The notes beneath the pieces are model-generated. The model was not told where the DNA came from, did no database searches, and saw nothing but the letters and a program-made list of their open reading frames with translations. Positions 9,869 through 20,718 of a stretch of 64,000 nucleotides of DNA are shown here, piece by piece. The translations under genes and the position numbers were made by a program. This DNA is from Naumovozyma dairenensis CBS 421 (lineage: Eukaryota; Ascomycota; Saccharomycetes; Saccharomycetales; Saccharomycetaceae), in contig NC_016484.1 of assembly GCF_000227115.2 (NCBI RefSeq), positions 558,001-622,000 on the forward strand, read 5' to 3'. Positions within the stretch are counted from its first letter, which is position 1. Each line of letters opens with the position of its first letter.

Positions 9869-11178
9869 GGTTGGTTGGTTGGTTAGTTAGTTTTGGTGGT
9901 TGATGGTTTGTATGTGAGGGTGTTTGTCAGGAAGTGATGGAAGCTTCCTAAAATAATAAAGATATATCTACTGGGATAAGACGCTATCAGATATTTATCA
10001 TAGAAAGCTAATGCAAAAAGCATGTCGATTATACAAGTTGCCATGTTATATATAATAATAATTTTTCAGTCTTCCACCTTCGGCCCGGTTTTCTTTCATT
10101 GCTATGCGCTCGCTTACGGATAGTGGTCTTTTTGTTACATCCTGACTAATTAAGAAATTAAGGAATTAAGGAATTATGAAATTATGATTCAAAGGATAGA
10201 GGTCAGAGAACATGGAAGGATATGATATTGTGCTCTATCTAATTTAACGGTACAGTATATTATTTATAATGTTTTCCTTTAGTGTTCCATGAGAGGGTTT
10301 CGTAAAATCAACCTGCCGCATATGAAACAGACATACCCAGACATATATGTATATATATATATATTGACACGCATCCATCAATCCATCCAAAATGTATGTA
10401 TGTATGTATGTATGTATAGTATAGTAATAGTAGAGTATGTATGTCTCTGTGGGGAAGGGTGAGATGTCCAGATAGCTATAGCCGCCCAGCTATATACTAT
10501 GTCATATTTAACTCTCTGGCTGTGACAGGCATTTTTTGTATGTACCATGTGATTTTATTTATAGCATAGTATAGTATAGTATTCTGGGACACATTTCCTC
10601 AAATGAATGCACGTGGCACTCACACATTGCTTGGACAGACGGACAGGTGGATGCCACATGACTAGGGCTTGGTTGTAGGGTTGTAGTACGTATAGGTTGG
10701 TTTTGTCTGTTTAAGGGCGGATGCTTTACACACACCCAGACACCTCACGGGCTGTAACTCCGAGGCAGCCCCCGATCACGTGCCGCTTTGCCGCTTTTAG
10801 TTTTTTTCGCAGATTTGTTTTTGTTTTGCTTTGCTTTGCTTTGTTTTGGTTTTTGATTTAGTTTGTTTTGATGTTTTGATATATTAGTTAATTGTCAAGT
10901 GTGAAGTGTGTGTAAAGTGTAAGGTACCCAATAGTGGATCACGTAACCTACAACACACTACTCAATTACTCAATTAACTATCATCGAGTCAGTTGAATAC
11001 TAATTGAACATCATAAGTTTCAGTGTTAAGGAAACTTAAACTCTAACTACACTTCTTTTGCTTCTCTGTCTTTGTTGTAAACAAGTTCTGAACTACCCAC
11101 TGATAGACAACATTTCATTCTACTCATCTACGACAAAAATATCAGTTATAGTACACACACACACACACACATAATTCA
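9869..11178. promoter_or_regulatory. MET18-FKH2 divergent intergenic region with microsatellites
   Basis: These 1.3 kb hold no gene (S. cerevisiae has TAO3 and ASG1 between MET18 and FKH1). Simple repeats are an AT run near 10350-10366, a GTAT tetranucleotide tract near 10392-10418, an ATAGT-type run near 10565-10580, and a CA dinucleotide tract just before the FKH2 ATG (about 11153-11172). A CACGTG E-box (Cbf1/Pho4-type) is present near 10778. Confidence 0.55.
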
Positions 11179-13938
11179 ATGTCGAATACTGCAAATAATC
11201 CTGAATATACACCAGAGGAACATCAAGCATTCGTAAACGCCGTTATATCTGTATTGGACGCTCCTGAACAACAAACTATAGTATCCGTTGAATGTTCAAA
11301 CCAAAATACTATAGCTGCAGAAGTACAAGCTTACGCTAAGATTGCAGGTATAAATTGGACATATTATGTCAAAGAATTAAACGTATCCATAGGTAGAAAT
11401 ACTGAACCAACTAATCCCTCCAATAATACAAATGAATTGAAAATTAATATAGATTTAGGTCCAGCAAAAATAGTATCAAGAAATCATGCCGCAATAAGTT
11501 ATAACATTCAAGAAGGTGCATGGCAATTGAAAATTATAGGAAGAAATGGCGCTAAAATCAATTATGAAAAAATTGCCAATGGATCCACTGCATTAATTGA
11601 TTCTGGGGCTATCATAGAAATAGGTGGCACTCAAATGATGTTCATATTACCTGATCAAATACCTTACATTCACCCAACTTGTTTGGAATATTTGGTCCCA
11701 AAATTATATAACACCTTTGGATTGGATCGTGCAGCGAATCCATTATTATTCGATACCATTAGAAGATCTTCATTTTATCATGAAATTCAATTACAACAAC
11801 AACAGCAACAACAGCAACAACAGCAACAACAGCAACAATTACTTCTACAACAACAACAACAACAACAATTACTCCTACAACAACATCATCATCAACAACA
11901 ACAACAAACACTACCACCACAGCAACATCATCATCAACAACAACAACAAACACTACCACCACAGCAACAACAAACTCAACAACCACAACAACGTATTAAA
12001 GCTTTCAAAATGTATGGAAGCGGTAACCTAAATTACCCAGCTGGTACTCAATTCGTAAATAATAGAACTCCAAGTAATTCATCAGGAATATTTAATCCAA
12101 ATGATACCACAACATCTTCCATATACGGAATAAATAATAATAATAATACTACATCCATAAATTCATCTTCAACGGGTCCATTATCTTTCCCTCATTCATT
12201 AGATTTCGCATCTGATTTATCTCGTGATGAAAATAGATCTGTTAAACCACCACATTCATACGCAACTATGATCACTCAAGCCATATTATCGACTCAAGAA
12301 GGTATAATATCATTAGCTGACATTTATAAATTCATATCTTCCAATTATGCATATTATAGATTCGCTAAACCTGGTTGGCAAAATTCCATTAGACATAACC
12401 TTTCATTAAATAAAGCTTTTGAAAAAGTCCCCAGAAGACCAAATGAACCAGGTAAAGGTATGAAATGGAGAATTAATAATGAATTTCAAATGGATTTTTT
12501 AGAAAAATGGAAATCTGGTAAAATTGGGAAAATAAAAAGAGGTTCATCTGTCGCTAGACAATTACAATTACATTTATCTAAATTTAATTCTTTACCAACT
12601 CAAAAGGATTATTTACCTATTAAAATTAATCATACCATTTTGAATGATGATGAACATGAATCATCAATCTCTAGAGTGGAACATGATCCCGAGCAACATA
12701 ATTCACAAACAACATTGAAAGAAATGTCAAACAATAACACTACTAGTAATAGTAATAAACCAAAACTAAAGTATGAAAATTATCAATCAAGTGGAATGGC
12801 CCCTGATGAAATTAATAAAAATGATGACGAAATGAATAGTAATGAACTGAATGATGAAAATGAAAATGAAAATGAAAATGAAAATGAAAGTGAAAGTGAA
12901 AGTGAAAGCGATAGTGGAGGCGATAGCGATACAGAGAAACAACGAGGACAAGAGCATGCAACTTTACAACCACCACCTCAAACAAAACCAAAAATTCAAA
13001 TTCAACCACCTTTGGATACAATGGGAACGAAACTTCTGACAACCAAATCACAATCATTCAATACTAGTTTGGGATCCAATGATCCTTATAGAAATAATAC
13101 AGAGGTAATATTGAAACCAAATGTAAATGTTAACACAAATAATAATCCTCCTATTTCATTTACCAATCCATCAGCATCATCATCATCATCATCATCATCA
13201 TCGTCGTCATCAAATAGCGACAATAATAATAATAAACCAGCTTTAACAAATGGCTACTTACCACTTACTTCTAACAATAGTTTAAAAAATACTACCACTA
13301 CAACTAATAATATCAACAATACCCCGGTATATGATTCTTTATTACGATCTCCAACAAAATCATTCCATGTAAAACAAATGGAAGCTTATACTCCAGAACG
13401 AGGAAGTACAAATCAACAACAACGACAACAACCAAATATATCACCGGAGGGAATTAATGATCAAATTATCACCACAACCACCACAGCCACCACGAACGCT
13501 ACAACTACAAATGCAATGGCGGTAAATACTGATGCCACAAAATCCATTCCTACTACTTCGTATTCTACAATGACAAACACGGCAAACAAAATTGCCAATA
13601 CTGAAGAAGCATTAGGAAACAATATAAACCTAGAAAATAACAACACCAACGCTATTGCTAATACCGAAACTGATACAAATCCTAATGAAAATATAAAAAC
13701 AACACCATTTTCCAATAAGCCATCAGGAAATCGTAGTTCACCAAATGTTTGGAGCCTTTTACAATTTAGTTCAGTGAATAATACACCTGCCACCTCAAAA
13801 ATTAGTAATAATAAAGTGACAGACTTAAAATCAGAAGAAAAAAAAATCCAAGATAATGAAACAACAAAAGATATATCATCTTCACCATTATTAAAAAAGA
13901 TTACAGTGATAATGAAAAATCAGACGATAATGCAACTG

Positions 13939-13992
<54 letters not shown>

Positions 13993-14048
13993 GAAATTTA
14001 ATGCTAGATACAAATGGTGCTAAACTAACTGTAGTAAACAACTTATAG
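11179..14048 (+). CDS. FKH2: Forkhead transcription factor Fkh2, C-terminal frame broken by one base
   Basis: An FHA domain lies at about residues 65-155 (SIGR, then IVSRNHAAISY for phosphopeptide binding). A forkhead DNA-binding domain lies at about 355-435 (KPPHSYATMI, WQNSIRHNLSLN, KGMKWRI). A long Gln-rich tract around residues 205-270 and a long low-complexity Asn/Thr/Ser C-terminus follow. The length and C-terminal extension fit Fkh2 rather than the shorter Fkh1. Fkh2 with Mcm1 and Ndd1 drives G2/M (CLB2 cluster) genes. The open frame as given ends at 14001 with an implausible poly-Ile run from an AAT microsatellite. A one-base shift at the A6 run 13893-13898 gives an Asn run and a normal tail that ends at the TAG 14046-14048. 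I annotate to that stop. Confidence 0.93.
11791..11990 (+). repeat. CAA/CAG trinucleotide tract (poly-Gln) in FKH2
   Basis: This is a CAA/CAG-rich coding tract with interspersed Leu and His codons. It includes a duplicated segment of about 50 bp (HHHQQQQQTLPPQQ appears twice). All units are multiples of three, so the reading frame is kept. Confidence 0.85.
13938..13992 (+). repeat. AAT trinucleotide microsatellite near the FKH2 3' end
   Basis: About 18 uninterrupted AAT units. In the frame used by the rest of the gene the tract reads poly-Ile. One base over it reads poly-Asn, which matches the Asn-rich character of the rest of the FKH2 tail. Confidence 0.9.
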
Positions 14049-14879
14049 AGATTTTTTGCATATTACTTTATTTATCCACGTTCTATCCCGCCCCTCTTCA
14101 ATTCTTTTTCTTACAACTCGAACTCAATTTCATTCAATTCTCATATCCCACATTTCGGCCAAAACCCTGCCAAATTACGTACATAGTTATTTTTAACTAT
14201 ATATGTCCCTTCGAAATAGATTTTCATATTTTTGTATTTCATAACATTATATTATACAATTTTAATACATCTTTCCTTCTCTATTATTATTATATTAAAT
14301 ATACCTTTTGGTAAGATTCCCTGATCAGACATATATCCGAATGTCAGATATGTAATGATTCCAACGTTATACTAGCATACATTTATAAAGTTACAAGTTT
14401 ACCTCAAGCCGTTTACGTTTCGTTTCGTTACGTAGAATATTTTTCGGACGCGAAAAATATCATTGATCGACAAATTTCCCCTTAATAATATTTATGACCG
14501 TAAACCCATACATACCCAGAAATATTAATCGCGTTTCTGAACAAGACGAAACTGCGTCTTATCACGCCTGAATTTCTCCCCACTAGACATTCAACTGCTC
14601 CTTCTAAACAGTTCTGGCCATCATATCAATCTAGGCAGTCCTAGAGGTAGGATGCTACCTAGAGTCGGCTACCCTCTTCCCAGCCCAATCCAAACTTACT
14701 AGGCGGAAGCACTACCCCATACGGAACGGGCTTCAACTCTTGCCTCACTGCATAGTGGGAATTCTAAGGTAAATTAGTAGTGAAATTACTAGCATACCTC
14801 AATAAAAAAAGACACTTGTAATTTCAGTAGTTGATTGATTGATAATTCCGAACCAACCCACCAACGAACGGAAATTAAG
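14049..14879. promoter_or_regulatory. FKH2-RPL16 intergenic region with Rap1 site
   Basis: No gene is seen. ACCCATACAT at 14504-14513 (core of AAACCCATACAT) matches the Rap1 consensus. It lies about 370 bp before the RPL16 ATG, the usual position in ribosomal-protein gene promoters. A GC-richer stretch at 14600-14760 is unexplained. Confidence 0.6.
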
Positions 14880-16012
14880 ATGTCTAAGTTTGAACCAGTC
14901 TTTGTTATTGATGGTATGTGCGAAATATAATGTTTTAGAAAAACGCTAGTGGTTCAAAATAATTGGGATGGGCAAGATATCAAAAGTTAACGTTTGAAAG
15001 CTCAACGAAGAATAAATAAATACGATACGATACGATACGATATGATAAAATCGTTTATCTGATAATAGAGAACATATAAATTTTGTGATACATTATTGTA
15101 CAACTATGAGGTGCAAGGATACCAAAATTCTAGATGAAATGAAAAAAAGATATAAGATACGAGTAACAATAGGAAAATGGACTTTCTCTTTCACATTGTA
15201 TAAATAAACAGTGGAGGTCGAGATTTACTACAAAGATACTTCTGGAACGAATGAACAAACCTGGAGGAAGGTCGTGAAAAGAAATCTTTATATTGGCATA
15301 GTTTTAGTTCAAGAACCCAATTGAGAAAGACTAGTTTAAGACAAAAAATAAACGTTGTTTACTAACAAGTAATAAAAATTAAACAACAATATAATTCATA
15401 TGAGGGATTATTATTTTGATTTTTTTTATTCCATTTTAAATAGGTAAGGGCCACTTAGTAGGTCGTTTAGCTTCCATTGTTGCCAAGCAATTATTGGAAG
15501 GTCAAAAGATCGTTATTGTCAGAGCTGAAGCTTTGAACATTTCTGGTGAATTCTTCAGAAACAAGTTAAAGTACCATGACTACTTGAGAAAGGCTACTCG
15601 TTTCAACAAGACTCGTGGTCCATTCCATTTCAGAGCTCCATCTAGAATCTTCTACAAGGCTGTCCGTGGTATGATTTCCCACAAGACTGCTCGTGGTAAG
15701 GCTGCTTTGGAACGTTTAAAGGTTTTCGAAGGTGTCCCACCTCCATATGACAAGAAGAAGAGAGTTGTCGTTCCAAACGCTTTGAGAGTCTTAAGATTGA
15801 AGCCAGGTAGAAAATATACTACTTTAGGTAAGTTATCTTCTTCTGTTGGTTGGAAATACGAAGATGTTGTTTCCAAATTGGAAGAAAAGAGAAAGGTTAG
15901 ATCAGCTGAATACTACGCTAAAAAGAGAGCTTTTAACAAGAAGGTTTCTTCTGCTAATGCTGCCGCTTCTGAATCTGAAGCTGCTAAGCAATTGGCTACT
16001 TTCGGTTACTAA
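14880..16012 (+). CDS. RPL16B: 60S ribosomal protein uL13 (Rpl16), two exons
   Basis: Exon 1 is 14880-14913 and encodes [11 protein letters not shown] plus the first base of a Gly codon. Exon 2 is 15444-16012. Spliced, they give 200 residues, close to the 198-199 aa of S. cerevisiae Rpl16. The join reads [20 protein letters not shown], the universal uL13 start. Further family signatures are [29 protein letters not shown] and [20 protein letters not shown]. Codon use is strongly biased to the highly-expressed set (GGT, AAG, GCT), unlike its neighbours. The 5' end carries a Rap1 site. The frame that starts at 15494 is only part of exon 2. It lies next to FKH2 as YNL069C lies next to YNL068C, hence the B symbol, although A versus B is not truly decidable. 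Confidence 0.97.
14914..15443 (+). other. RPL16 spliceosomal intron (530 nt)
   Basis: The 5' splice site is GTATGT at 14914. The branch site TACTAAC is at 15360-15366. The 3' splice site AAATAG ends at 15443, about 78 bases past the branch point and after a T-rich stretch. All three match the yeast consensus exactly. Confidence 0.97.
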
Positions 16013-16514
16013 GTTATTAACTTTATTTGTTGAAAATAAAAATAAACATCATCATTTTAAACTAAATAAATAACTTTCTTTTAATAAATCTTTTTATCGC
16101 CACTTTAATTCATACAACCAAAAACAAAAAATTTAAACTTAAACACGTTTTTCCTTTCTTATATATACATACATGTACAGAAAGAAATAAGGGAGATGTA
16201 TGGGATGTAGTTACAACTTAATGTAAAGCAGTATGTCATAATTGAATTCCTCGGTCATCTAATCTTACTGTTGATTTATCGAAACCGATATTCTTACCCT
16301 ATAAAATTTAGTTGTGAAAATATCTAATACATTGTATATTCTATAACGTGTGAATAAAAAAAATGCTGTTGATGGTTATTGAACGAGGTAAACTATTGTT
16401 CCATTAAATTATAGAATTGTTAAAAAAAAGAAGAAGAAATAGCTACTATATCGTATAGGAATTTCATATCTTTATATACGTACATGAGATCGTTGCTGGA
16501 ATCGACGACAAAAC
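16013..16514. other. Intergenic between convergent RPL16 and TOM7
   Basis: This is the 3' flanking sequence of two convergent genes. It has AT-rich stretches suited to polyadenylation, and no gene is seen. Confidence 0.5.
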
Positions 16515-16697
16515 TTAAACACTTGGTAATGGAGATAACAAATTGAATAGATTTGGTTTATTTGGAGTGTTAGCCCATCCTAAGTATAATACAAATGGTA
16601 TCCAACCATAATGAGCTAGATTATGAGTAAGGTTTAGAACTTTTGTAATACGTTCTTTAGATTCGTCGCTTAAAATGAAGGAAGGTAAGAATTGCAT
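16515..16697 (-). CDS. TOM7: TOM complex small subunit Tom7 (60 aa)
   Basis: The protein has the full 60-residue length of yeast Tom7. It begins with MQFLPSFILSDESKERI, has a single membrane span around HYGWIPFVLYLGWA, and ends in NLLSPLPSV, all typical of the family. Tom7 sits in the mitochondrial outer membrane and modulates assembly of the Tom40 import pore and of Mdm10 with SAM. It lies beside RPL16 and LAT1, as YNL070W does in S. cerevisiae. Confidence 0.97.
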   Translation of the reverse strand: MQFLPSFILSDESKERITKVLNLTHNLAHYGWIPFVLYLGWANTPNKPNLFNLLSPLPSV

Positions 16698-16755
16698 GGC
16701 TTTCTTAATGTATTGGTATTAGCTTCCTTTTTGATTTGGTGAAAGATAAATGCAA

Positions 16756-17001
16756 TTAATAAACCATCTTAAGCATCACAAGAAGTTTATTTATTCCAAA
16801 TAGCTTCCCTGTATGGAATGCCAATTGTTCTTGAATCTTCAATTTTCTCACACAAAAGAATTTGAGCTCGTTGGAAACGATAATTATTCGTGTCAGAAAG
16901 TTTATAAGTGTCAGCAATTCTTTAAAAAATGCCAATAATTTCTCAGTATTTTTTTTTCCCATTTTATAGCTATTATATAAATCGAGCAATTCCCTTGTCA
17001 T
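16756..17001 (-). CDS. Hypothetical small protein (81 aa), doubtful
   Basis: This is an open frame between LAT1 and TOM7 on the same strand. It reads as amphipathic and Lys/Leu-rich (LLDLYNSYKMGKKNTEKLLA) with no signal peptide, and I recognise no family. If real, it would sit 58 bp upstream of the TOM7 ATG and take up most of the TOM7 promoter. S. cerevisiae has no gene here. AT-rich DNA can give frames of this length by chance. Confidence 0.2.
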   Translation of the reverse strand: MTRELLDLYNSYKMGKKNTEKLLAFFKELLTLINFLTRIIIVSNELKFFCVRKLKIQEQLAFHTGKLFGINKLLVMLKMVY

Positions 17002-17165
17002 TAAGTATGTATCTACTTTATGGAAAAGAATAATAACATAATTTTTAAAAAAAGAAGCCCAATATGTGAACTACCCAATAGACATACATAAATAAATGAA
17101 TAAATACGATTTTTTTAAAGGAATATGTTTTTCATGTACAAACGACAGCTTTTGAGCAATCATCT

Positions 17166-18662
17166 TCATAGCAACAATTCTAATGGGTTTTCAATGACAG
17201 TCTTTAATTCTTTCATGAATTCTGCTGCTTTAGCTCCATCAATAGTTCTATGATCAAATGTACCTGTAATATTCATCGTATCATCGAATGAAAACCCATT
17301 TTCAGTGGTTACATCTTCTACAGGGACCCGTTCCACAGTACCGATAGCCAAAATGGTTGATTGTGGTGGATTAATAATAGATGTGAACATGGAAATTGCA
17401 TCGTTCATACCCATATTGGAGATACAAATGGTACCACCTTGGAACTCATCTGGATTCAATTTATTTATCTTGGCGCGTTTGACTAACTCTTTAACTTCTT
17501 TAGAAATAGTACTTAACCCTTTTGAATCCGCATTTTTCACTATTGGTGTCAATAAACCTGTTGGTGTAGCCACAGCAACTGAAACATCTACATTCTTAAA
17601 CCTTCTGATTATATTTTTACCATCGGGCATCCAATATGCATTAGCATCGGGAACTCTCTTGGCTGCCACTGTAATGGCTTTAATTAAGATATCATTTATT
17701 GATAATTTATACTTATCATTTGCAGTGGAATTCAATGATTTTCTCAATTTTAATAATTTAGAAACAGATATTTTGGATGAAATGATATAAGATGGGATAC
17801 TTTGTGTTGATTGTAATAAACGATCACCGATAATTTTCCTCATGTTTGAAATTTCCATATCTTCATATGAGGTAGAGGTAGCAGTACTTGATACGGATAA
17901 TGTAGGTCCACCACTGCTGGTTGATGATGATGGTGCATTTTTATTCTTTTCCAAAAATTCCATTACGTCTGCCTTAACGATTCTACCATGTGGGCCAGAT
18001 CCCTTCATGTTTTTCAAAGCGATACCATTTTCCAAGGCAATTGTCTTAGCCAATGGAGAAGCAATAATTCTTGAAGTATTAACAGTGGCATCTTTGTCAG
18101 TTGTAGCCGTTGTTTTCTTTGATTTTGGTTTTGATTTTGGTTTTTCTTCAGATTTGTCTTCAAGTTTTTTGGATGCTTCGTTTCCATCCTCCTTTTGTTG
18201 CTTTGCAGTGTTATCATTACTGCCATTACTGGTACTGCCAGTCACCTCATCCAGTTTAAAATCTTTAAATGCTGGAACATCATTTTCCTCCTCGACATAA
18301 ACGGCAATTGGTTTATTCACCGGGATATCTTTAGTACCTTCTGGGACCAAAATCTTAGCTAAAAACCCTTCATCTTGGAATTCGAAATCCATTTGAGCTT
18401 TATCAGTTTCCACCTCGGCAATAACTTCACCAGGAGATAATGAATCCCCTTCCTTTTTAGTCCAAACTGCCAAATTACCCTGAGCCATGGTAGGGGATAA
18501 AGCGGGCATACCAATGATCATATGAGGCGGATATGAAGAAGATGCGTAGGTTGCTCTTAGATGCAATTGATATCTCAGTTGATTATTGATTTGAGATCTT
18601 GTTGATGCGATCACTCCACTAGATCTCGAGATTTTTGGAATGGCCCTTAAGATCGCTGACAT
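17166..18662 (-). CDS. LAT1: Pyruvate dehydrogenase E2, dihydrolipoamide acetyltransferase (498 aa)
   Basis: An N-terminal mitochondrial presequence is rich in Arg and Ser. The lipoyl domain lies at about residues 47-125 (MPALSPTMAQGNLAVW, with the lipoyl Lys in ETDKAQMDFEF). A Lys/Ser/Pro linker follows. The E1/E3 peripheral-subunit-binding domain is at about 200-235 (SPLAKTIALENGIALKNMKG). The catalytic domain ends in TFDHRTIDGAKAAEFM (HRxxDG active site), with the tail FMKELKTVIENPLELLL. It transfers the acetyl group to CoA in the mitochondrial matrix. Size and synteny match S. cerevisiae Lat1 (482 aa). Confidence 0.97.
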   Translation of the reverse strand: MSAILRAIPKISRSSGVIASTRSQINNQLRYQLHLRATYASSSYPPHMIIGMPALSPTMAQGNLAVWTKKEGDSLSPGEVIAEVETDKAQMDFEFQDEGFLAKILVPEGTKDIPVNKPIAVYVEEENDVPAFKDFKLDEVTGSTSNGSNDNTAKQQKEDGNEASKKLEDKSEEKPKSKPKSKKTTATTDKDATVNTSRIIASPLAKTIALENGIALKNMKGSGPHGRIVKADVMEFLEKNKNAPSSSTSSGGPTLSVSSTATSTSYEDMEISNMRKIIGDRLLQSTQSIPSYIISSKISVSKLLKLRKSLNSTANDKYKLSINDILIKAITVAAKRVPDANAYWMPDGKNIIRRFKNVDVSVAVATPTGLLTPIVKNADSKGLSTISKEVKELVKRAKINKLNPDEFQGGTICISNMGMNDAISMFTSIINPPQSTILAIGTVERVPVEDVTTENGFSFDDTMNITGTFDHRTIDGAKAAEFMKELKTVIENPLELLL

Positions 18663-19134
18663 GGTTGTTCTGTGCCTGTATGTGTGCGTGTGTCTGTTTT
18701 TAGAATTGATCTGTCTCCAAAAGTGAGTTGTTTTACTTGATTGTTTGTCAATTGATAATTCAACTAGCTTATATATCAGTGTTGGTCCCCTTAACTTGTT
18801 ACTTGTCTGTTAGGCAAAAAAATGGTGTTCCGGCAGATACGATTTGTATTCTCCTTATTTGAAATTTATGTAACGGCACAAGTTTGTTGGTTTTCTACGT
18901 AGGGACGACGCAAATACACTACAAAATATTACTAAGGATAAAGAGATATGATGTGATAAGACGAGATAAAAATATATCTATATATGTATATATATAGATA
19001 TATAAATGCGTGTGTATGCATGGGACCTTGTATTTAATGGAACCAATTATCTAGAGTTATAGGTTTGTCGGAGTCTAATATATCATTACTATTCATGAGT
19101 GTGGATTCCACATTATTTGCCCACTGTTGAGCCA
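18663..19134. other. LAT1 upstream region
   Basis: No gene is seen. An AT-repetitive near-palindromic patch lies at about 18970-19005. Confidence 0.5.
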
Positions 19135-20034
19135 TTATTTTTCTTTTGAATTTATAAAATCTTCCTCCCATTGTATAAGTAACCCATTCGCTTCATCATT
19201 CTTCTTCAATAGAGTTTGACAAGTTTGCCATGAAAACCTAACCATTTCCTTTGGCCACCCAAACAATAAAGTTTGATTTTCACGTAACCATTTAGTAGTC
19301 TTCGCATCTGAAGGATATCCGGATCCAATAATTTCATCCACTTCAGGTCTTTTCAAAGATTCCACCAGTATATCTCTAGTAACCTTAGCAACGACACTAG
19401 CTACACTAACCACACAAAACAAAGAATCTGCCTTTTTCGTGACGGTGAATTCCACGGAGGGAAACCTATCTTGCAATTTTTTCTGATAAGTTTGTGAAGG
19501 ACCCACAGTATCTACATAAACATGACTCAAATTGACACCCAAGTTTAACACACCTTGTATCAAAGCCATAGTAACATCGTGAGCTTGTTCATTCAAATTA
19601 TATACTTTTTCAGGTGGATATTTCAACATTCCTGATGATATATCCAACGGTGTAATGGAGGTAGTAGCGTACCCTATGCTGTCCAGTTCAATCTCATCTT
19701 TCTGGAGATCATGAGAGTTATGACGATACATTTTGGAGAATAATTTTCGACGGATTGGGTCTGTTAATTTTTTGGAGTCATCGAATTCATAATTTGGTAT
19801 AATAGTTTCATTTTGATATTCTTCCGTGCAGTAACTGACTCCGTAAACCATGGGACCCAAGACTGGCCCACGACCTGCTTCATCCACACCCATTATGATG
19901 GGAGATGCGTCATTGTTTCCAAGTATGGATGGTGGAACTGGGGAGAAATATGATGTTGTATGGATGGATTGTAGTGCGGATTCCACTGTTGGTGGTAGAA
20001 GAGTTGGGGTCGTAGACATGGAAGAGCCTGTCAT
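19135..20034 (-). CDS. RNH201: Ribonuclease H2 catalytic subunit (299 aa)
   Basis: RNase HII fold with all catalytic acids visible: [18 protein letters not shown] near residue 48 (Asp-Glu), an Asp in VYVDTVGPS, and the following Asp in [23 protein letters not shown]. The Tyr/Gly/Asp elements that let RNase H2 recognise single ribonucleotides are retained (GSGYPSD). It removes ribonucleotides and RNA-DNA hybrids from the genome with Rnh202 and Rnh203. The length is close to S. cerevisiae Rnh201 (307 aa). Two MCB-like sites in the upstream region suggest G1/S expression. MSK1, which neighbours it in S. cerevisiae, is missing here. Confidence 0.97.
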   Translation of the reverse strand: MTGSSMSTTPTLLPPTVESALQSIHTTSYFSPVPPSILGNNDASPIIMGVDEAGRGPVLGPMVYGVSYCTEEYQNETIIPNYEFDDSKKLTDPIRRKLFSKMYRHNSHDLQKDEIELDSIGYATTSITPLDISSGMLKYPPEKVYNLNEQAHDVTMALIQGVLNLGVNLSHVYVDTVGPSQTYQKKLQDRFPSVEFTVTKKADSLFCVVSVASVVAKVTRDILVESLKRPEVDEIIGSGYPSDAKTTKWLRENQTLLFGWPKEMVRFSWQTCQTLLKKNDEANGLLIQWEEDFINSKEK

Positions 20035-20718
20035 TGGGTAAGCGTCTTACTTAATCAAATTGTTAGTAATCGCCCAAAATCTATGGGTTGTGGATTGTCT
20101 TGGGTATTTTTTACTTTTGTCTAGTTATGTAGGAAATACATATAAAGTATTTATATAATTGAAGTATTGTTTGCTTACGCGTCTGTTTACCTTCAAGTTG
20201 TTTTCTCGCGTTTTTAATCGCTATGAAACGGTTCTCTTCCGTGGAACCTAGGGCACGTGACTTTATCTTTTTGCTTGGGTTAGGTCTATGACCGAATGAA
20301 AAAAAATATATATATATATATATATCCCAACCCTAAGAAGAGTTTTAACCCTTACCAAATATGTGTCATGCGACTGGTTCTACTCTTCCAATCCACGTGA
20401 TACCGGGGAACCCCGACGGGGTGGTGGGAGAGCTTCCGCGGAACTTAAAAGGGAAACAATTTTGGAAATTGTCGCAATTACTAATTCTTCTTATTATATA
20501 TATATATTTAACAATAAGATACCCTTTCTTTGACACCAAAGGTAATATTTGTATACATCTGTCATTCAATAACGGTATATCAAATTGAGAATCGAAGCCT
20601 CTATTACAACAATAGCCAACTACTAAGCGGCCTATTTCTTTACCAATCAAAAAGTGCATACTCATCGAGGAAGATCGATAATAGCAGCATTTATTAAAAT
20701 AAATAAATACATAAATAA
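20035..20718. other. RNH201-MLF3 divergent intergenic region
   Basis: This region holds the RNH201 MCB elements (listed separately), an AT dinucleotide run near 20308-20324, a CACGTG word near 20394, and a GC-rich patch at 20400-20440. The minus-strand frame at 20366-20845 overlaps the MLF3 start and looks like a shadow. Confidence 0.5.
20177..20211 (-). promoter_or_regulatory. MCB-type elements upstream of RNH201
   Basis: ACGCGT at 20177-20182 is the full MluI cell-cycle box bound by MBF. TCGCGT at 20206-20211 is a near match. They lie about 145-175 bp before the RNH201 ATG. The forkhead-like word TGTTTAC sits between them (20184-20190). Confidence 0.65.

Noticed and set aside
11759..13793. 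Val-rich and His-rich frames antisense to FKH2
   Set aside because: They are shadows of the CAA/CAG, GAAAAT and ACC simple repeats in FKH2.
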